DNA of 64,000 bases from Salinarimonas ramus (GCF_014645695.1 NZ_BMMF01000011.1:1-64000), one strand, 5' to 3'. Shown: positions 39,383 to 48,611, counted from the first letter of the stretch. A program made the numbers and translations. The notes: generated by a model from the sequence alone, not told the origin.

Positions 39383-39547
39383 GGAGTGCCACCTTGGCGC
39401 AGCAGCGGGTCCGCACGGTGCGGCGCGGCTGCTCGTCGAGGACCGTGCGCGCACCCGGTTAAGGCCGAGTGTAGAGCCGTCGCCGCGGCTCGAACGACGA
39501 GCGCGGCGCGAGGTATCGCTGGACGACGGGATCGCCTGCTTCGTCGG

Positions 39548-40651
39548 CTATCGTGCGATCGAGAGCGTGATCTCGTGGGCCGTGTTGTTGCAATAGCCGC
39601 GCGGGTTCCACGGCGCGGTCCCGAGAGGTTGCCGCTCCCCGGTCGCGTCGCTCGCGCGCGCGGTCACGGCGACGCGATCGCCGTCCGGAACCACGATCTC
39701 CGCTCTGAACCGCCTCCATCCCCAGCGTTCCGCTGCGCTTTCCATCTCGGCGACGAGCGGCGTCGACCCATCGAGCAGGATCTCGACGCCCGTCACCGGC
39801 GCGCGGCCGCTCCAGGCGTAGCCCGCCACGACGACCCGGTCTCCGGCGCGGACGTGGACGGCGTCGACCGGCGTGGTGATCATCGCGTTGACCGGCATGC
39901 TCTCGATGACGTCGAAGTCGGCCGGATCGAGCGGCTCGCCCGGTTCGTAACCGCGCCGGGGCAGACGATAGTCCGTCCCGTTCATCTTGACTCCGTCGTG
40001 GAGCCGGTCGCGGACCTCGATGCGCGAGAGCCATTTCTGCCAGGCGGAGCCGGGAAAGCCCGGCGCCACGATGCGCAGCGGGGCGCCGTGCAACCGGCCG
40101 AGAGGCGCGTCGTTCATCGAGAAAGCGACGAGCGTGTCGGGTGCGAGCGCCTTGGCGAGCGGCAGGCCGCGCGACAGCGCGGGACCTCGCCCGTCGACGG
40201 CGCGATCGGGCGGATGGTGGCCGATGTAGAGCGCCTCGCGGCGAAGCCCGCAGCACCGCAGCACGTCCGCGAGCCGAACGCCCGTCCAGCGCGCGCAGCC
40301 CACCGCGCCGCGACCCCAGGGCAGCCCGTCCGTCGGCGGGTCGAAGGCACGGCGGTTGTTGCCTGCGCATTCGAGCACCGCCGTGACGCTCACCGCTTCG
40401 AAGCGGGTCCGCAGGTCGTCGAGGGTGAACCGTGCCGGCTCGTCCACGACGCCGTCGACGTCCAGCGTCCAGTCCTTCGGATCGGCGTCGACGGGCACGT
40501 CGCCGTTGTTGCGCACGAAGAACGCGTCGAGGGGCGTCAGCGGCGCGTCGAGCCGTGCGAGCTCGGGCTCGCAATTGAATGCCCCGTCCGGGAGTACCTT
40601 GCAGCCGGGCTTGGTCGCACGGAACGCATCGAACACGGATGGAGCATGCAT
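39548..40651 (-). CDS. Sulfite oxidase-fold molybdopterin protein, no export signal
   Basis: The 367-residue protein has the oxidoreductase Mo-pterin domain (about 40-220) with the Mo-ligating cysteine C95 (VLECAGNNRRAF) and GCARWTGVRLADVL. A Mo-co dimerisation domain follows (about 235-360, AGYAWSGRAPVTGVEILLDG). Unlike SoxC it has no Tat signal, so it should be cytosolic. Candidate roles are sulfite oxidation or another oxotransfer. The ATG at 40651 has GGGGA upstream. It is divergent from the GNAT gene at 40808. Confidence 0.85.
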   Translation of the reverse strand: MHAPSVFDAFRATKPGCKVLPDGAFNCEPELARLDAPLTPLDAFFVRNNGDVPVDADPKDWTLDVDGVVDEPARFTLDDLRTRFEAVSVTAVLECAGNNRRAFDPPTDGLPWGRGAVGCARWTGVRLADVLRCCGLRREALYIGHHPPDRAVDGRGPALSRGLPLAKALAPDTLVAFSMNDAPLGRLHGAPLRIVAPGFPGSAWQKWLSRIEVRDRLHDGVKMNGTDYRLPRRGYEPGEPLDPADFDVIESMPVNAMITTPVDAVHVRAGDRVVVAGYAWSGRAPVTGVEILLDGSTPLVAEMESAAERWGWRRFRAEIVVPDGDRVAVTARASDATGERQPLGTAPWNPRGYCNNTAHEITLSIAR

Positions 40652-40807
40652 GGGAGTTCCCCATCGTACGACAACGCCGATATGGTACGGGCATCGGGCG
40701 TGCCTGAAAAGAACGGGCGTCGTCTCACAAGAGGCGGGTGCCGCTCGACGTCGTCCTCGGTCGCCCCGACCACGCCCGAGCCGCGCCACTCGAGGGAAGC
40801 CGCTCCG

Positions 40808-41362
40808 ATGCCCGTCCCGACACCCGATCCCGTCACGATCCGTAAGAGCCGTCCCGACGACCTTCCCGCGCTCGAGCGGCTCTACCGCGACGCCTTCCCG
40901 CAGGAGGATCTCGTGCCCGTGGTGCGGGCGCTCACCGGCCCCCGCGCGGACGTGCTCGGGCTCGTCGCGACGGGGGAGGGCGACATTCCCGGCGAGATCC
41001 TGGGCCATGTCGCCTTCACGCTGTGCGGCGTCGACGGTCCGGGGAGCGAGGCCGCGACTGTGGCGCTCCTCGCGCCGCTCGCCGTCGACCCCGCGCGGCA
41101 GCGCAGCCGCATCGGCAGCGCCCTCGTGCGCGAGGGCCTCGCCCGCATGAGGGCGCGCGGCGCCGCCCACGCCCTCGTCCTCGGCGATCCCGGCTATTAC
41201 GGCCGCTTCGGCTTCCGGGAGGAGACCGGCATCGCGCCCCCGCACGAGATCCCCGACGCTTGGCGCCCGGCATGGCAGGGGCTTTCGCTCGCGGATGGCG
41301 CGGAGCCGCGGGGGACGCTCGTCGCGCCGGAGCCTTGGACGCGGGCGGAATTGTGGGCTTGA
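40808..41362 (+). CDS. GNAT-family N-acetyltransferase (YhbS-like)
   Basis: The 184-residue protein has an RKSRPDDLPALERLYRDAFP opening and an acetyl-CoA binding turn (LAPLAVDPARQRSRIGSALVREGL). The YhbS-type end is ALVLGDPGYYGRFGF. The substrate is unknown. An AT-rich gap of about 100 bases separates it from the tyrosinase gene. Confidence 0.88.
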   Translation: MPVPTPDPVTIRKSRPDDLPALERLYRDAFPQEDLVPVVRALTGPRADVLGLVATGEGDIPGEILGHVAFTLCGVDGPGSEAATVALLAPLAVDPARQRSRIGSALVREGLARMRARGAAHALVLGDPGYYGRFGFREETGIAPPHEIPDAWRPAWQGLSLADGAEPRGTLVAPEPWTRAELWA

Positions 41363-41466
41363 GGAACCATTAAGCCAGCATAACAATCCTTACTTGTCAT
41401 AGCTTTCATCCATGATAGCGTCACCTCGCCGCACGCAACGATTCGCGGCTGCGAGGGGGAATGCTC

Positions 41467-42957
41467 ATGATCGATCGTAGGCAATTCGTGGTCGGCGCAG
41501 GGACGCTGGTGGCCGCGCCGTTCGTCATGCGTCGTGCGGCGCTGGGGCAGACGCCGCTGATCCGCAGGGACGTGATGGCCATGTCCGCGGACGACCCGTT
41601 CTTCTCGGATTACGCGGACGCCGTCGCGGCCATGCACGAGCTGCAGACGTCGAGCCCGAGCGACGGGCGCAACTGGCGCGCCCAGGCGCTGATCCACCTG
41701 AACCATTGCCCGCATTCGGGCGCGCCGCCCTATCCGGACGTCGCCATGGACTTCGTCCACTGGCACCGGTGGTACATCCGCTATTACGAGGAGATCTGCG
41801 GCGTCCTCATCGGCAAGAGCGATTTCGCGCTGCCCTACTGGAACTGGCAGGCCGAAATCGGCCAGGTGCCGAACCCGTTCTACGACGTCGACCGTCTGAA
41901 CGTGGTCTTCTGGAACGACCCCTCCGACGCGCAGTCGGACAATTGGGGACCCGAGGAGGTGGTGACGACGGGCGTGCGCGCCCTCGCCGAGGGCTCGGGC
42001 GTGCAGCAGGGGCCGCGCGGCGGCGCCTTCACGGACCAGAACATCAACTCCATCCTGGCGCAGACGGATTTCACCAACTTCACCCATCTGCTCGAGACCT
42101 CGCCGCACAACAACGCCCACGTCATCGTCGGCGGCTCGCAGGGGCACATGGGCGACGGCATGTCCCCGCTCGACCCGATCTTCTGGCTGCATCATTGCAA
42201 CGTCGATCGCCTGGCCGCGCAATGGCAGGCGGCGGGCAACACGATGCCGCCGCTCGATTACGACTTCTCCGGTCAGTTCGTGAACGGCGAGGGCCAGCCG
42301 GCGCCGGCGTCCTCGGCGACCGCGCTGGACATCTCCGCCCTCGGCTACGCCTACGAGACGCCCACCGGCATCATCACCGGGCCGGCGTCGAGCGCGGTGG
42401 CGATGTCGCTGTTCGCGGCCCCGGCGACGGGCTCGCAGCCGCTCGGCGCCGCGGCGGGCGGCTTCCGCGCCGCCGCGAACCAGACGACGGCCGTCTCGGT
42501 GGATACGCGCGGCCTCGGCCAGGCGCTGTTCTCGCCGCGCTCGTTCCGCCTGCTCGGCGCCTCCGGCGAGCCGCGGATCGGCACGGAGCCGGGTCGCATC
42601 CTGGCGCGCCTCACCGGCGTCACCGTGCCGGCCGAGGCCCGCGGGCTCGTCGTCAACGTCTTCGTGAACCTGCCGGAGGCGGGCCCGGAGACGCCCGTCA
42701 CCGACCCGCATTTCGCCGGCTCCTTCGGCTTCTTCATGGCCGGAGTCATGGACCATTCCGGCCACGGCGGAACGGGCGGCGGCATGGCCGGCGGCAGCAC
42801 CTACCCCGTGGACATCACGGACGCGGTCCTCTCGCTGGCGCGGCTCGGCCGGCTCACCGACGATGCGCTGACACTCCAGGTCGTGCCGATCCCCACGAGC
42901 GGCCAGACGGCGGATTCCGGGTTCTCCTTCGAGGGCGTGGAGATCTTCCGCACCTGA
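41467..42957 (+). CDS. Tat-exported tyrosinase / polyphenol oxidase
   Basis: This binuclear copper enzyme oxidises phenols to quinones. The 496-residue protein has a Tat signal (DRRQFVVGAGTLVAAPFVMRR). The CuA site is HLNHCPHSG, whose Cys can form the Cys-His thioether, plus FVHWHRWYIRYYE. The CuB site is SPHNNAHVIVGG plus DPIFWLHHCNVDRLA. A C-terminal region of about 170 residues resembles the beta-rich tail of plant-type polyphenol oxidases and includes a His/Met/Gly-rich patch (MDHSGHGGTGGGMAGG) that may bind copper. GAGGGGG seven bases upstream favours 41467 over the ATG at 41461. Confidence 0.92.
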   Translation: MIDRRQFVVGAGTLVAAPFVMRRAALGQTPLIRRDVMAMSADDPFFSDYADAVAAMHELQTSSPSDGRNWRAQALIHLNHCPHSGAPPYPDVAMDFVHWHRWYIRYYEEICGVLIGKSDFALPYWNWQAEIGQVPNPFYDVDRLNVVFWNDPSDAQSDNWGPEEVVTTGVRALAEGSGVQQGPRGGAFTDQNINSILAQTDFTNFTHLLETSPHNNAHVIVGGSQGHMGDGMSPLDPIFWLHHCNVDRLAAQWQAAGNTMPPLDYDFSGQFVNGEGQPAPASSATALDISALGYAYETPTGIITGPASSAVAMSLFAAPATGSQPLGAAAGGFRAAANQTTAVSVDTRGLGQALFSPRSFRLLGASGEPRIGTEPGRILARLTGVTVPAEARGLVVNVFVNLPEAGPETPVTDPHFAGSFGFFMAGVMDHSGHGGTGGGMAGGSTYPVDITDAVLSLARLGRLTDDALTLQVVPIPTSGQTADSGFSFEGVEIFRT

Positions 42958-43040
42958 CGCCCGGAGCCGGAGATCGGAGCCCATGCGGCACGCGGCGGGG
43001 CGCCATCGTTTCGCCGCGCGCCGTCGCGATCATCCCCGCC

Positions 43041-43538
43041 ATGATGCGTTACGTGAAGCCCGCGACACACGTTGGAAGACTTTTGGCAAGTCTCTCGGCC
43101 CGTCTCTCGGCTCGTCTCCTGCGCGCCGGCCTCGCTGGCGCGCTTTTCGCGCTCGGAGCGGGAGCGCTCGCCGCCGAGGAGGATTCCATGGCCGAGCGCG
43201 CCGTCGCCTCCCCGAACGAGCCGGCCCGCATCGTCCTCGACGCCGCCCCGCGCGCGGCCGCGGAGGGGGCGGGCACGTTCAGCCTCGCGCTGACGCCCAC
43301 CGAGGTCGCCGCGGGCGAGGCCTTTCTCGTCTCCGTCGTCGCCGAGGCGGCCGACGGCACCCGCCGCGAGATCGCCTCCCTCTCCTTCTTCCCGCCGCCC
43401 CGCGAAGGCGTCACCCGCCGCTTCCCCCTCGACCTCGCCCGCCTCCCGGCGAGCACGGGCCCGATCACGCTGGAGATCGGCCTCGTCGCGGTGGAGGGTG
43501 AGCTGGAGGCGACGCGGCTGCGGGTGGGGGAGGAGTGA
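43041..43538 (+). CDS. Small secreted protein following tyrosinase
   Basis: The 165-residue protein has a signal peptide (LRAGLAGALFALGAGALAAEE) and a beta-rich, Ig-like mature part (TFSLALTPTEVAAGEAFLVSV, PITLEIGLVAVEGELEATRL). I do not recognise the family. It lies 83 bases downstream of the tyrosinase gene on the same strand and is Cys- and His-poor, so it is not an obvious copper chaperone. A structural partner or inhibitor domain of the tyrosinase is possible. Confidence 0.65.
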   Translation: MMRYVKPATHVGRLLASLSARLSARLLRAGLAGALFALGAGALAAEEDSMAERAVASPNEPARIVLDAAPRAAAEGAGTFSLALTPTEVAAGEAFLVSVVAEAADGTRREIASLSFFPPPREGVTRRFPLDLARLPASTGPITLEIGLVAVEGELEATRLRVGEE

Positions 43539-43641
43539 GGCGGTTTCGTCGGCGTAACGGGCGCCGAGACTGGTCGACCGCGCGTCCGTCGTGCAATGCT
43601 CGGCTGACCGATTCGAATGCGGCCAGCCGGGGGATCAGGAC

Positions 43642-44484
43642 GTGTACGGCCCAACGTTGCTAGCCAGGACGATGTCGCGTCCCCGCGCCGATCGAACCGG
43701 TTTCCTGCGCAACTATCACTCCCGGAGCGATCATCACTCCAAGGTCGCTTGCCTCGGTATCGTGCTCGACCTCATGCGGACGTGCGGTCTGATGCAGCGC
43801 CATGCGGAGAGCGGCAGGATCGCGTTCGGCGTCAATCACAGCATGAGCGACTTTCGCAATCGGCGATCGAAGAAGCTCGACTTGGTCGTCCATACGCCGT
43901 CTTCGGGATCGAAAGACACCGGGCGTTCACTCGCGTCGCTCTTCGAGCGCGAAGGCGTCGTGCTCGAGCCCGAGGAGAAGGCGGCGCTCGACGCATTGCC
44001 TCCTCTCAAGGAGGCGCCGGTCGGCGGTGTCCTCCTGGCGCTGGAAGCGAAGGCCTGCATGACGGAGCATCAGAAGGCGTTGCCACGGCTCTACGACGAG
44101 CTCAACTCGAGCCATCTCACCGTCCACGGTGCGCATGCCGGCGCTCTCGCGTGTGGCTTCCTGATGATCAACGCGGCCGATACGTTCGTCTCTCCCGGCC
44201 GGAATGTCGGCCGCAGCGGAGACGATGCCGTCGTGACCCCGCATGGGCAGCCGCGGGCGACCGAGCTCGTCGTCGCCAAGGCGCGCGAGCTACCCCGTCG
44301 CTCGAGCACCGCGGAGGAAGGATACGACGGCTTCGCCATCGTCGTCGTCGATTGCCCGAACGACGGCTCTCGGGTCCACCTGGTCGAGAAGCCGCCGGCA
44401 CCCGCCCGTGGAGACGACTACCACTACGCTTCGATGATCGATCGAGTTTCCGGCCTATATGCGGTTCGCTTCTCGCAAGTCTGA
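43642..44484 (+). CDS. Candidate restriction endonuclease, PD-(D/E)XK type
   Basis: I do not recognise a named family. In the full frame from the GTG at 43591 it has 297 codons; I start at GTG 43642, and ATG 43672 is also possible. The sequence has NYHSRSDHHSKVACLGIVLDL, then KKLDLVVHTP (D97 of the full frame) and LLALEAKACMTEHQKALPRLYDEL (E152-A-K154). That is the D...ExK spacing and strand-helix pattern of PD-(D/E)XK nucleases. It converges on vsr and dcm, overlapping vsr by 30 bases. This context makes it the best candidate for the restriction enzyme. Codon use is less GC-biased than in flanking genes, suggesting transfer. Confidence 0.6.
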   Translation: MYGPTLLARTMSRPRADRTGFLRNYHSRSDHHSKVACLGIVLDLMRTCGLMQRHAESGRIAFGVNHSMSDFRNRRSKKLDLVVHTPSSGSKDTGRSLASLFEREGVVLEPEEKAALDALPPLKEAPVGGVLLALEAKACMTEHQKALPRLYDELNSSHLTVHGAHAGALACGFLMINAADTFVSPGRNVGRSGDDAVVTPHGQPRATELVVAKARELPRRSSTAEEGYDGFAIVVVDCPNDGSRVHLVEKPPAPARGDDYHYASMIDRVSGLYAVRFSQV

Positions 44485-44865
44485 GAGGCGACGCTTCAGG
44501 CGTTCACTATCCTCGAGCTCGCATTCCCAGACGACCACGACACGCATTCCCGTGCGCCTCAGCTCGGAGATCTTGCGTGCGTCACGACTGCGGTTGGCGG
44601 CGAATTTCGCGCGCCAGAAGTCGGCGTTGTTCTTCGGAAGGGTCGCCCGACCGCAGGCCGTGTGATGATGCCAGAAGCAGCCGTTGACGAAGATCGCCCA
44701 TCCGCGCGACTTGTTGGCGAAGTCCGGTGATCCGGGCAGCGAACGAACGTTACGGCGATAGGTAATTCCCAATGATCGGAGAAGCGCGGCCACGGCTTCC
44801 TCGGGCGCGGTCTTTCGCTGCCGCACGCGCTGCATGAGCGCGCGTCGCTGCTCGTCCGTCTCCAT
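44455..44865 (-). CDS. vsr: Very short patch repair endonuclease Vsr
   Basis: Vsr nicks at T:G mismatches created when 5-methylcytosine deaminates, protecting sites modified by the partner methylase. The 136-residue protein has the family core: PDFANKSRGWAIFVNGCFWHHH with its catalytic Asp and zinc-site Cys/His, ACGRATLPKNNADFW, and VVVVWECELED. Its ATG directly follows the dcm stop (TAGATG). Its 3' end overlaps the convergent nuclease gene. Confidence 0.93.
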   Translation of the reverse strand: METDEQRRALMQRVRQRKTAPEEAVAALLRSLGITYRRNVRSLPGSPDFANKSRGWAIFVNGCFWHHHTACGRATLPKNNADFWRAKFAANRSRDARKISELRRTGMRVVVVWECELEDSERLKRRLSDLREANRI

Positions 44866-46023
44866 CTACGCCGCCAGCGCCGGACCCGCGTCGCCCCGCT
44901 GGAGTGAGAGATGCCGTCGGACCGCATCGAGGAAGCCCGGTGCGAAACGCAGAGACGAGGCTTCGGCACGCGACAGGAATCCCGCCGTCCCGCGGACCGA
45001 GAGAGGGGTCCCGGGGTACCGCAGGAACTGCTCGAGAGGCTCGCGCTCCAGGAACACGGGCAGAGCGCCGATGTCGACGGCGTATCGCTCGGTCCCGTCG
45101 AAACGGGCTGCGCGAGGCCACGACTTCCTGCCGCTCGGCCACGCGAGATCACGAGCGGGGTCGTGCGGGTGCGGCGTCGCGAGACGCTCACCGAGCCACC
45201 CCGCGACCGGAACCGAGACGGCGTTGCCGACGAGCGACCAGCGCAGAGACGACCGCCCGACCTCCTCGGCCGGTTTCGTCCAGTCCGCCGGAAAGCCCTG
45301 CAAGCGTTCGGCATCGCGAAGGTCCGGCTTCACGATCGTACCGTCGGTCTTCAGGATGGCGGGTGGGGAGGGGATGCCCACGGTCGAGCCGTTCTTCAGC
45401 GTGGGCACCGCGTCGGGTGCCCAGCCGAGACCGCGGGTACCCTCCGTCCAGTAGAATCCGTGTGCGTGCGAACGCAGGTTCGTCTTCAGCTCCGGCATCG
45501 GCGTGTCGCCGTCGAACAGGACGTCGGCAGGGTCGAGGTCGTTCCTCGTCGCGACGAAGAAGACCCGCTCACGTCGCTGATGCAAGAACGCCTGAGAATT
45601 GAGCGTGCGGTAGGCCCACCTGTAGCCGCGCTCCTCGAAGGCGCGGGCGAGGTGGTTCATCGCCGCGCCCTGATCCAGCGACAGCATGAAGGAGACGTTT
45701 TCGAGCACGACGACCGGTACCGGTCTTCGATCGAGCAGGCGGAAGACGTGCCCGACCAGCCCCGAGCGGGACCCACCGATGCCGAGGGTTCTCCCCGCCT
45801 GCGACAGGTCCTGGCACGGGAAACCGGCCGTCAGCAGCTCGGTGTCGTCCGGCAGGTGCTCGAGCGTCGTCACGTCGTCGTGGCTCGGCACATCGGCGAA
45901 GCGCGTGCGGAGTACGGCGCGCGCGGGCTCCCAGACTTCACACGTCAGGAGCGCACCGTGCCCGGCCCTAGCCAGCCCGAGCTCGAGGCCTCCGATACCC
46001 GTGAAGAGCGAAGCGGTTTTCAT
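44866..46023 (-). CDS. DNA (cytosine-5) methyltransferase
   Basis: The 385-residue C5-methyltransferase has motif I (LFTGIGGLELGLARAG), catalytic motif IV (TAGFPCQDLSQAG), VI (VVVLENVSFML), VIII (FLHQRRERVFFVA), a target-recognition region of about 90 residues, and motif X (SLVGNAVSVPVAGWLGERL). A C-terminal extension of about 110 residues follows motif X. The target sequence cannot be read. With Vsr and the convergent nuclease it forms a type II R-M locus inserted beside the chemotaxis genes. Confidence 0.93.
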   Translation of the reverse strand: MKTASLFTGIGGLELGLARAGHGALLTCEVWEPARAVLRTRFADVPSHDDVTTLEHLPDDTELLTAGFPCQDLSQAGRTLGIGGSRSGLVGHVFRLLDRRPVPVVVLENVSFMLSLDQGAAMNHLARAFEERGYRWAYRTLNSQAFLHQRRERVFFVATRNDLDPADVLFDGDTPMPELKTNLRSHAHGFYWTEGTRGLGWAPDAVPTLKNGSTVGIPSPPAILKTDGTIVKPDLRDAERLQGFPADWTKPAEEVGRSSLRWSLVGNAVSVPVAGWLGERLATPHPHDPARDLAWPSGRKSWPRAARFDGTERYAVDIGALPVFLEREPLEQFLRYPGTPLSVRGTAGFLSRAEASSLRFAPGFLDAVRRHLSLQRGDAGPALAA

Positions 46024-46109
46024 GTCACCACTTCAACTGTTCCCGTTCTGTTTGTCTAGTGCCGATGTCACCGGTCAACAAGAAAAAGCCTGTCGGCCAC
46101 CTCTCCCCC

Positions 46110-46964
46110 TCACGCGCTCGCGGCCAACCGTGGTGTCGCGGTCGCCTGCTGGCCGCGGTTGGGGACGTAGACGCCGCGGTGCTCGGGGTGGGGGAGGAAG
46201 GCGTCGGTGAGGCCGATGACGGTCTCGGCCGCGCCCAGGAAGAGGGCGCCGTCGGGGGCGAGGCTGTTGGAGATCCGGCGCAGGACGTCGGCCTTGGTGG
46301 GCTGGTCGAAGTAGATCAGCACGTTGCGGCAGAAGACGAGGTCGAACTGGCCGAGCGCCGAGAAGTCGCGGATCAGGTTGAGCGGCCGGAACTGGACCAT
46401 GCCCTTGATCGCGGGCGAGATGTGCCACTGCTCGCCCTGCTGCTTGAAGTGCTTGAGCAGCATCTGGATCGGCAGGCCGCGCTGCACCTCGAACTGCGAG
46501 TAGACGCCCGCCTTGGCCTTGGCCAGCACCTCGTCGGCGAGGTCGGTGGCGAGGATCTCGACCTGCACGCCGCCCAGCCGCGGGCGCAGCTCGTCGATGA
46601 TCATGGCGAGCGAGTAGGGCTCCTGACCGGTCGAGGCGGCGGCGCACCAGATGCGCACGCGCTTCTGCGTCGCCCGCGCGGCGGCGAGCTTGGGGAGCAG
46701 GCCGTCGCGGAAGATGTCGAAGGGCGTCTTGTCGCGGAAGAAGAAGGTCTCGTTGGTCGTCATCGCCTCGACGACCTCGATCTCGATCGACGAGTTGCGC
46801 CCGCCGCGCAGCACCTGGACGAGCTGAGGAAGGCCCGGGATCTGGTGCTTGCGGCACACCGGCCCGAGCCGGCTCTCGACGAGGTAGCGCTTCTCGGGCG
46901 CGAGCGCGAGGCCCGAGCGGGACTTGAGGAGCGCGCGCAGGTATTCGAAGTCGGCGTCCGTCAT
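46110..46964 (-). CDS. cheR: Chemotaxis protein methyltransferase CheR
   Basis: CheR methylates chemoreceptor glutamates using S-adenosylmethionine. The 284-residue protein has an N-terminal helical domain (FEYLRALLKSRSGLALAPEK) and a SAM-binding domain (IWCAAASTGQEPYSLAMII, ILATDLADEVLAKAKAG, FDLVFCRNVLIYFD). GGAGG six bases upstream fixes the ATG, which overlaps the cheB stop by four bases. Confidence 0.95.
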   Translation of the reverse strand: MTDADFEYLRALLKSRSGLALAPEKRYLVESRLGPVCRKHQIPGLPQLVQVLRGGRNSSIEIEVVEAMTTNETFFFRDKTPFDIFRDGLLPKLAAARATQKRVRIWCAAASTGQEPYSLAMIIDELRPRLGGVQVEILATDLADEVLAKAKAGVYSQFEVQRGLPIQMLLKHFKQQGEQWHISPAIKGMVQFRPLNLIRDFSALGQFDLVFCRNVLIYFDQPTKADVLRRISNSLAPDGALFLGAAETVIGLTDAFLPHPEHRGVYVPNRGQQATATPRLAASA

Positions 46965-48172
46965 GCCGCGCCTCCGGTGATGATCGACTTGAGGGCCGGC
47001 GCGAGCGCCGGGAGCGGCAGGATCTCGTGGGCGAGCCCGGCCTTGGCGATGGAGCCGGGCATGCCCCACACGGTGCTGGTCGCCTCGTCCTGGGCGTAGA
47101 CGAGCCCGCCGGCGCCGACGAGCGCCTTGGCGCCGATCGTGCCGTCCGAGCCCATGCCCGTGAGCACGACCGAGAGGGCGGAGGAGCCGTAGACGGCGGC
47201 GGCGTCGCGGAAGAGGACGTCCACCGCCGGCTTGCAGAAATTCTCCGGCGGGCCGTCGTCGATGCGCACGTGGACGGCGCCGGTGGCGTCCTTGCGCAGC
47301 CCCATGTGCTTGCCGCCCGGCGCCACGTAGATGCGGCCGGGCTCGAGCTTCTCGCCGTCGCGGCCTTCGGCGGCCGGCATCTTGGTCTGTGCGCCCAGAT
47401 GCTCGGCGAAGACCGCGGTGAAGATCGGCGGCATGTGCTGCACGATGAGGACCGGCACGGACTTCAGCGAGGGCGCGAGCGCCGCGAGCATCTCGCCCAC
47501 GGCGCGCGGGCCGCCGGTGGAGGCGCCCACCAAGAGCGCCTTGGGATGGACGAGGCCCATGCGCGGGCGCACGACGACGCGGGTCGTCTGCATGCGCGCC
47601 TGCGCAGCCTCGGGCGCGGGGCGGATCTGGCCGACGACGGGTGCGCGCGCATAGGTCGGCGCCGACGGCGCGGCGGCGGGCGCCGAGCGCAGCGTCGGGC
47701 CGGGCGCCGGCGCGGCGGGTCCGCGGCGGTGGCGGGCGGCGAGGCCCTGGACCTTGGCGATGAGCTCGGCGCGGAACGTCGTCGAGGTGGTGACGCCACG
47801 ATGGCTCTCGGGCTTGGGGAGGTAGTCCGTCGCGCCCATGGAGAGGCACTTGAGCGAGACCTGCGCATTGCGCTGGGTGAGCGTCGAGATGACGATGATC
47901 GTCGCCTTGGGCGCCTTGGCGAGCAGCAGCGGCAGCGCCTCGAGCCCGTCCATCTCCGGCATCTCGATGTCGAGCACGATGATGTCGGGGCGCGCGCGCT
48001 CCACCTGGTCGACGGCGACCTTGCCGTTGGAGCAGGTGGCGGCGACGACGAAGCCCGCCTCCTCCAGCCAGCGCGAGGTGAGGCCGCGCACGACGACGGA
48101 ATCGTCGACGATCATCACGCGCGCGGCCTGCGGCGGCGCATTGTGCGAGGTGGAGGCGAGGGCGGACGACAT
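46961..48172 (-). CDS. cheB: Chemotaxis methylesterase/response regulator CheB
   Basis: CheB removes receptor methyl groups when phosphorylated by CheA. The 403-residue protein has a receiver domain (DDS near 23, D68 in IIVLDIEMPEMDG), an Ala/Pro-rich linker (about 140-215), and the esterase domain with serine in VGASTGGPRA, histidine in VQHMPPIF and aspartate in LTGMGSDG. Translationally coupled to cheR. Confidence 0.95.
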   Translation of the reverse strand: MSSALASTSHNAPPQAARVMIVDDSVVVRGLTSRWLEEAGFVVAATCSNGKVAVDQVERARPDIIVLDIEMPEMDGLEALPLLLAKAPKATIIVISTLTQRNAQVSLKCLSMGATDYLPKPESHRGVTTSTTFRAELIAKVQGLAARHRRGPAAPAPGPTLRSAPAAAPSAPTYARAPVVGQIRPAPEAAQARMQTTRVVVRPRMGLVHPKALLVGASTGGPRAVGEMLAALAPSLKSVPVLIVQHMPPIFTAVFAEHLGAQTKMPAAEGRDGEKLEPGRIYVAPGGKHMGLRKDATGAVHVRIDDGPPENFCKPAVDVLFRDAAAVYGSSALSVVLTGMGSDGTIGAKALVGAGGLVYAQDEATSTVWGMPGSIAKAGLAHEILPLPALAPALKSIITGGAA

Positions 48173-48245
48173 GACGCGTGCTCGTGGTAGCGCGGGGCGG
48201 CCGGCGTGCGGCCGCTTCGCGGGGGCTGACGAACCGGGAGGCGGC

Positions 48246-48611
48246 TCAGACGAGCCCCACCTCCTGCATCTTGGCGGTCATGATCTCCTTGTCGAAAGGC
48301 TTCATGATGTACTCGTCGGCGCCGGCCCGCAGGGCGCGGGCGATGTTGGCGACGTCGTTCTCCGTGGTGCAGAAGACGACCTTCGGGTGAAGGCCGCCCG
48401 GCAGCGAGCGCAGCGCCCGCAGGAAGTCGTAGCCGTCCATCACGGGCATGTTCCAGTCGAGCAGCACGGCGTCCGGCATCTGCGCGCGGCAGGCGACGAG
48501 CGCCTGCTCGCCGTCCTCGGCTTCGCTGATCCGGAAGGACAGCCCCTCGAGGATGCGGCGTGCGACCTTGCGGATGACGGCCGAGTCGTCGACGACGAGG
48601 CAGTGCTTCAT
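48246..48611 (-). CDS. cheY: Chemotaxis response regulator CheY
   Basis: This single-domain receiver carries the chemotaxis signal to the flagellar motor. The 121-residue protein has D8/D9, phosphoacceptor D52 (LLDWNMPVMDG), Thr in FCTTEND and Lys in IMKPFDKE. It lies between cheW and cheB. The sequence resembles Caulobacter-type CheY proteins. Confidence 0.92.
   Translation of the reverse strand: MKHCLVVDDSAVIRKVARRILEGLSFRISEAEDGEQALVACRAQMPDAVLLDWNMPVMDGYDFLRALRSLPGGLHPKVVFCTTENDVANIARALRAGADEYIMKPFDKEIMTAKMQEVGLV

Noticed and set aside
44866-46023. Assigning the E. coli dcm target CCWGG
   Set aside because: The target-recognition region differs among C5-methyltransferases and cannot be decoded by eye, and Vsr partners occur with several specificities.
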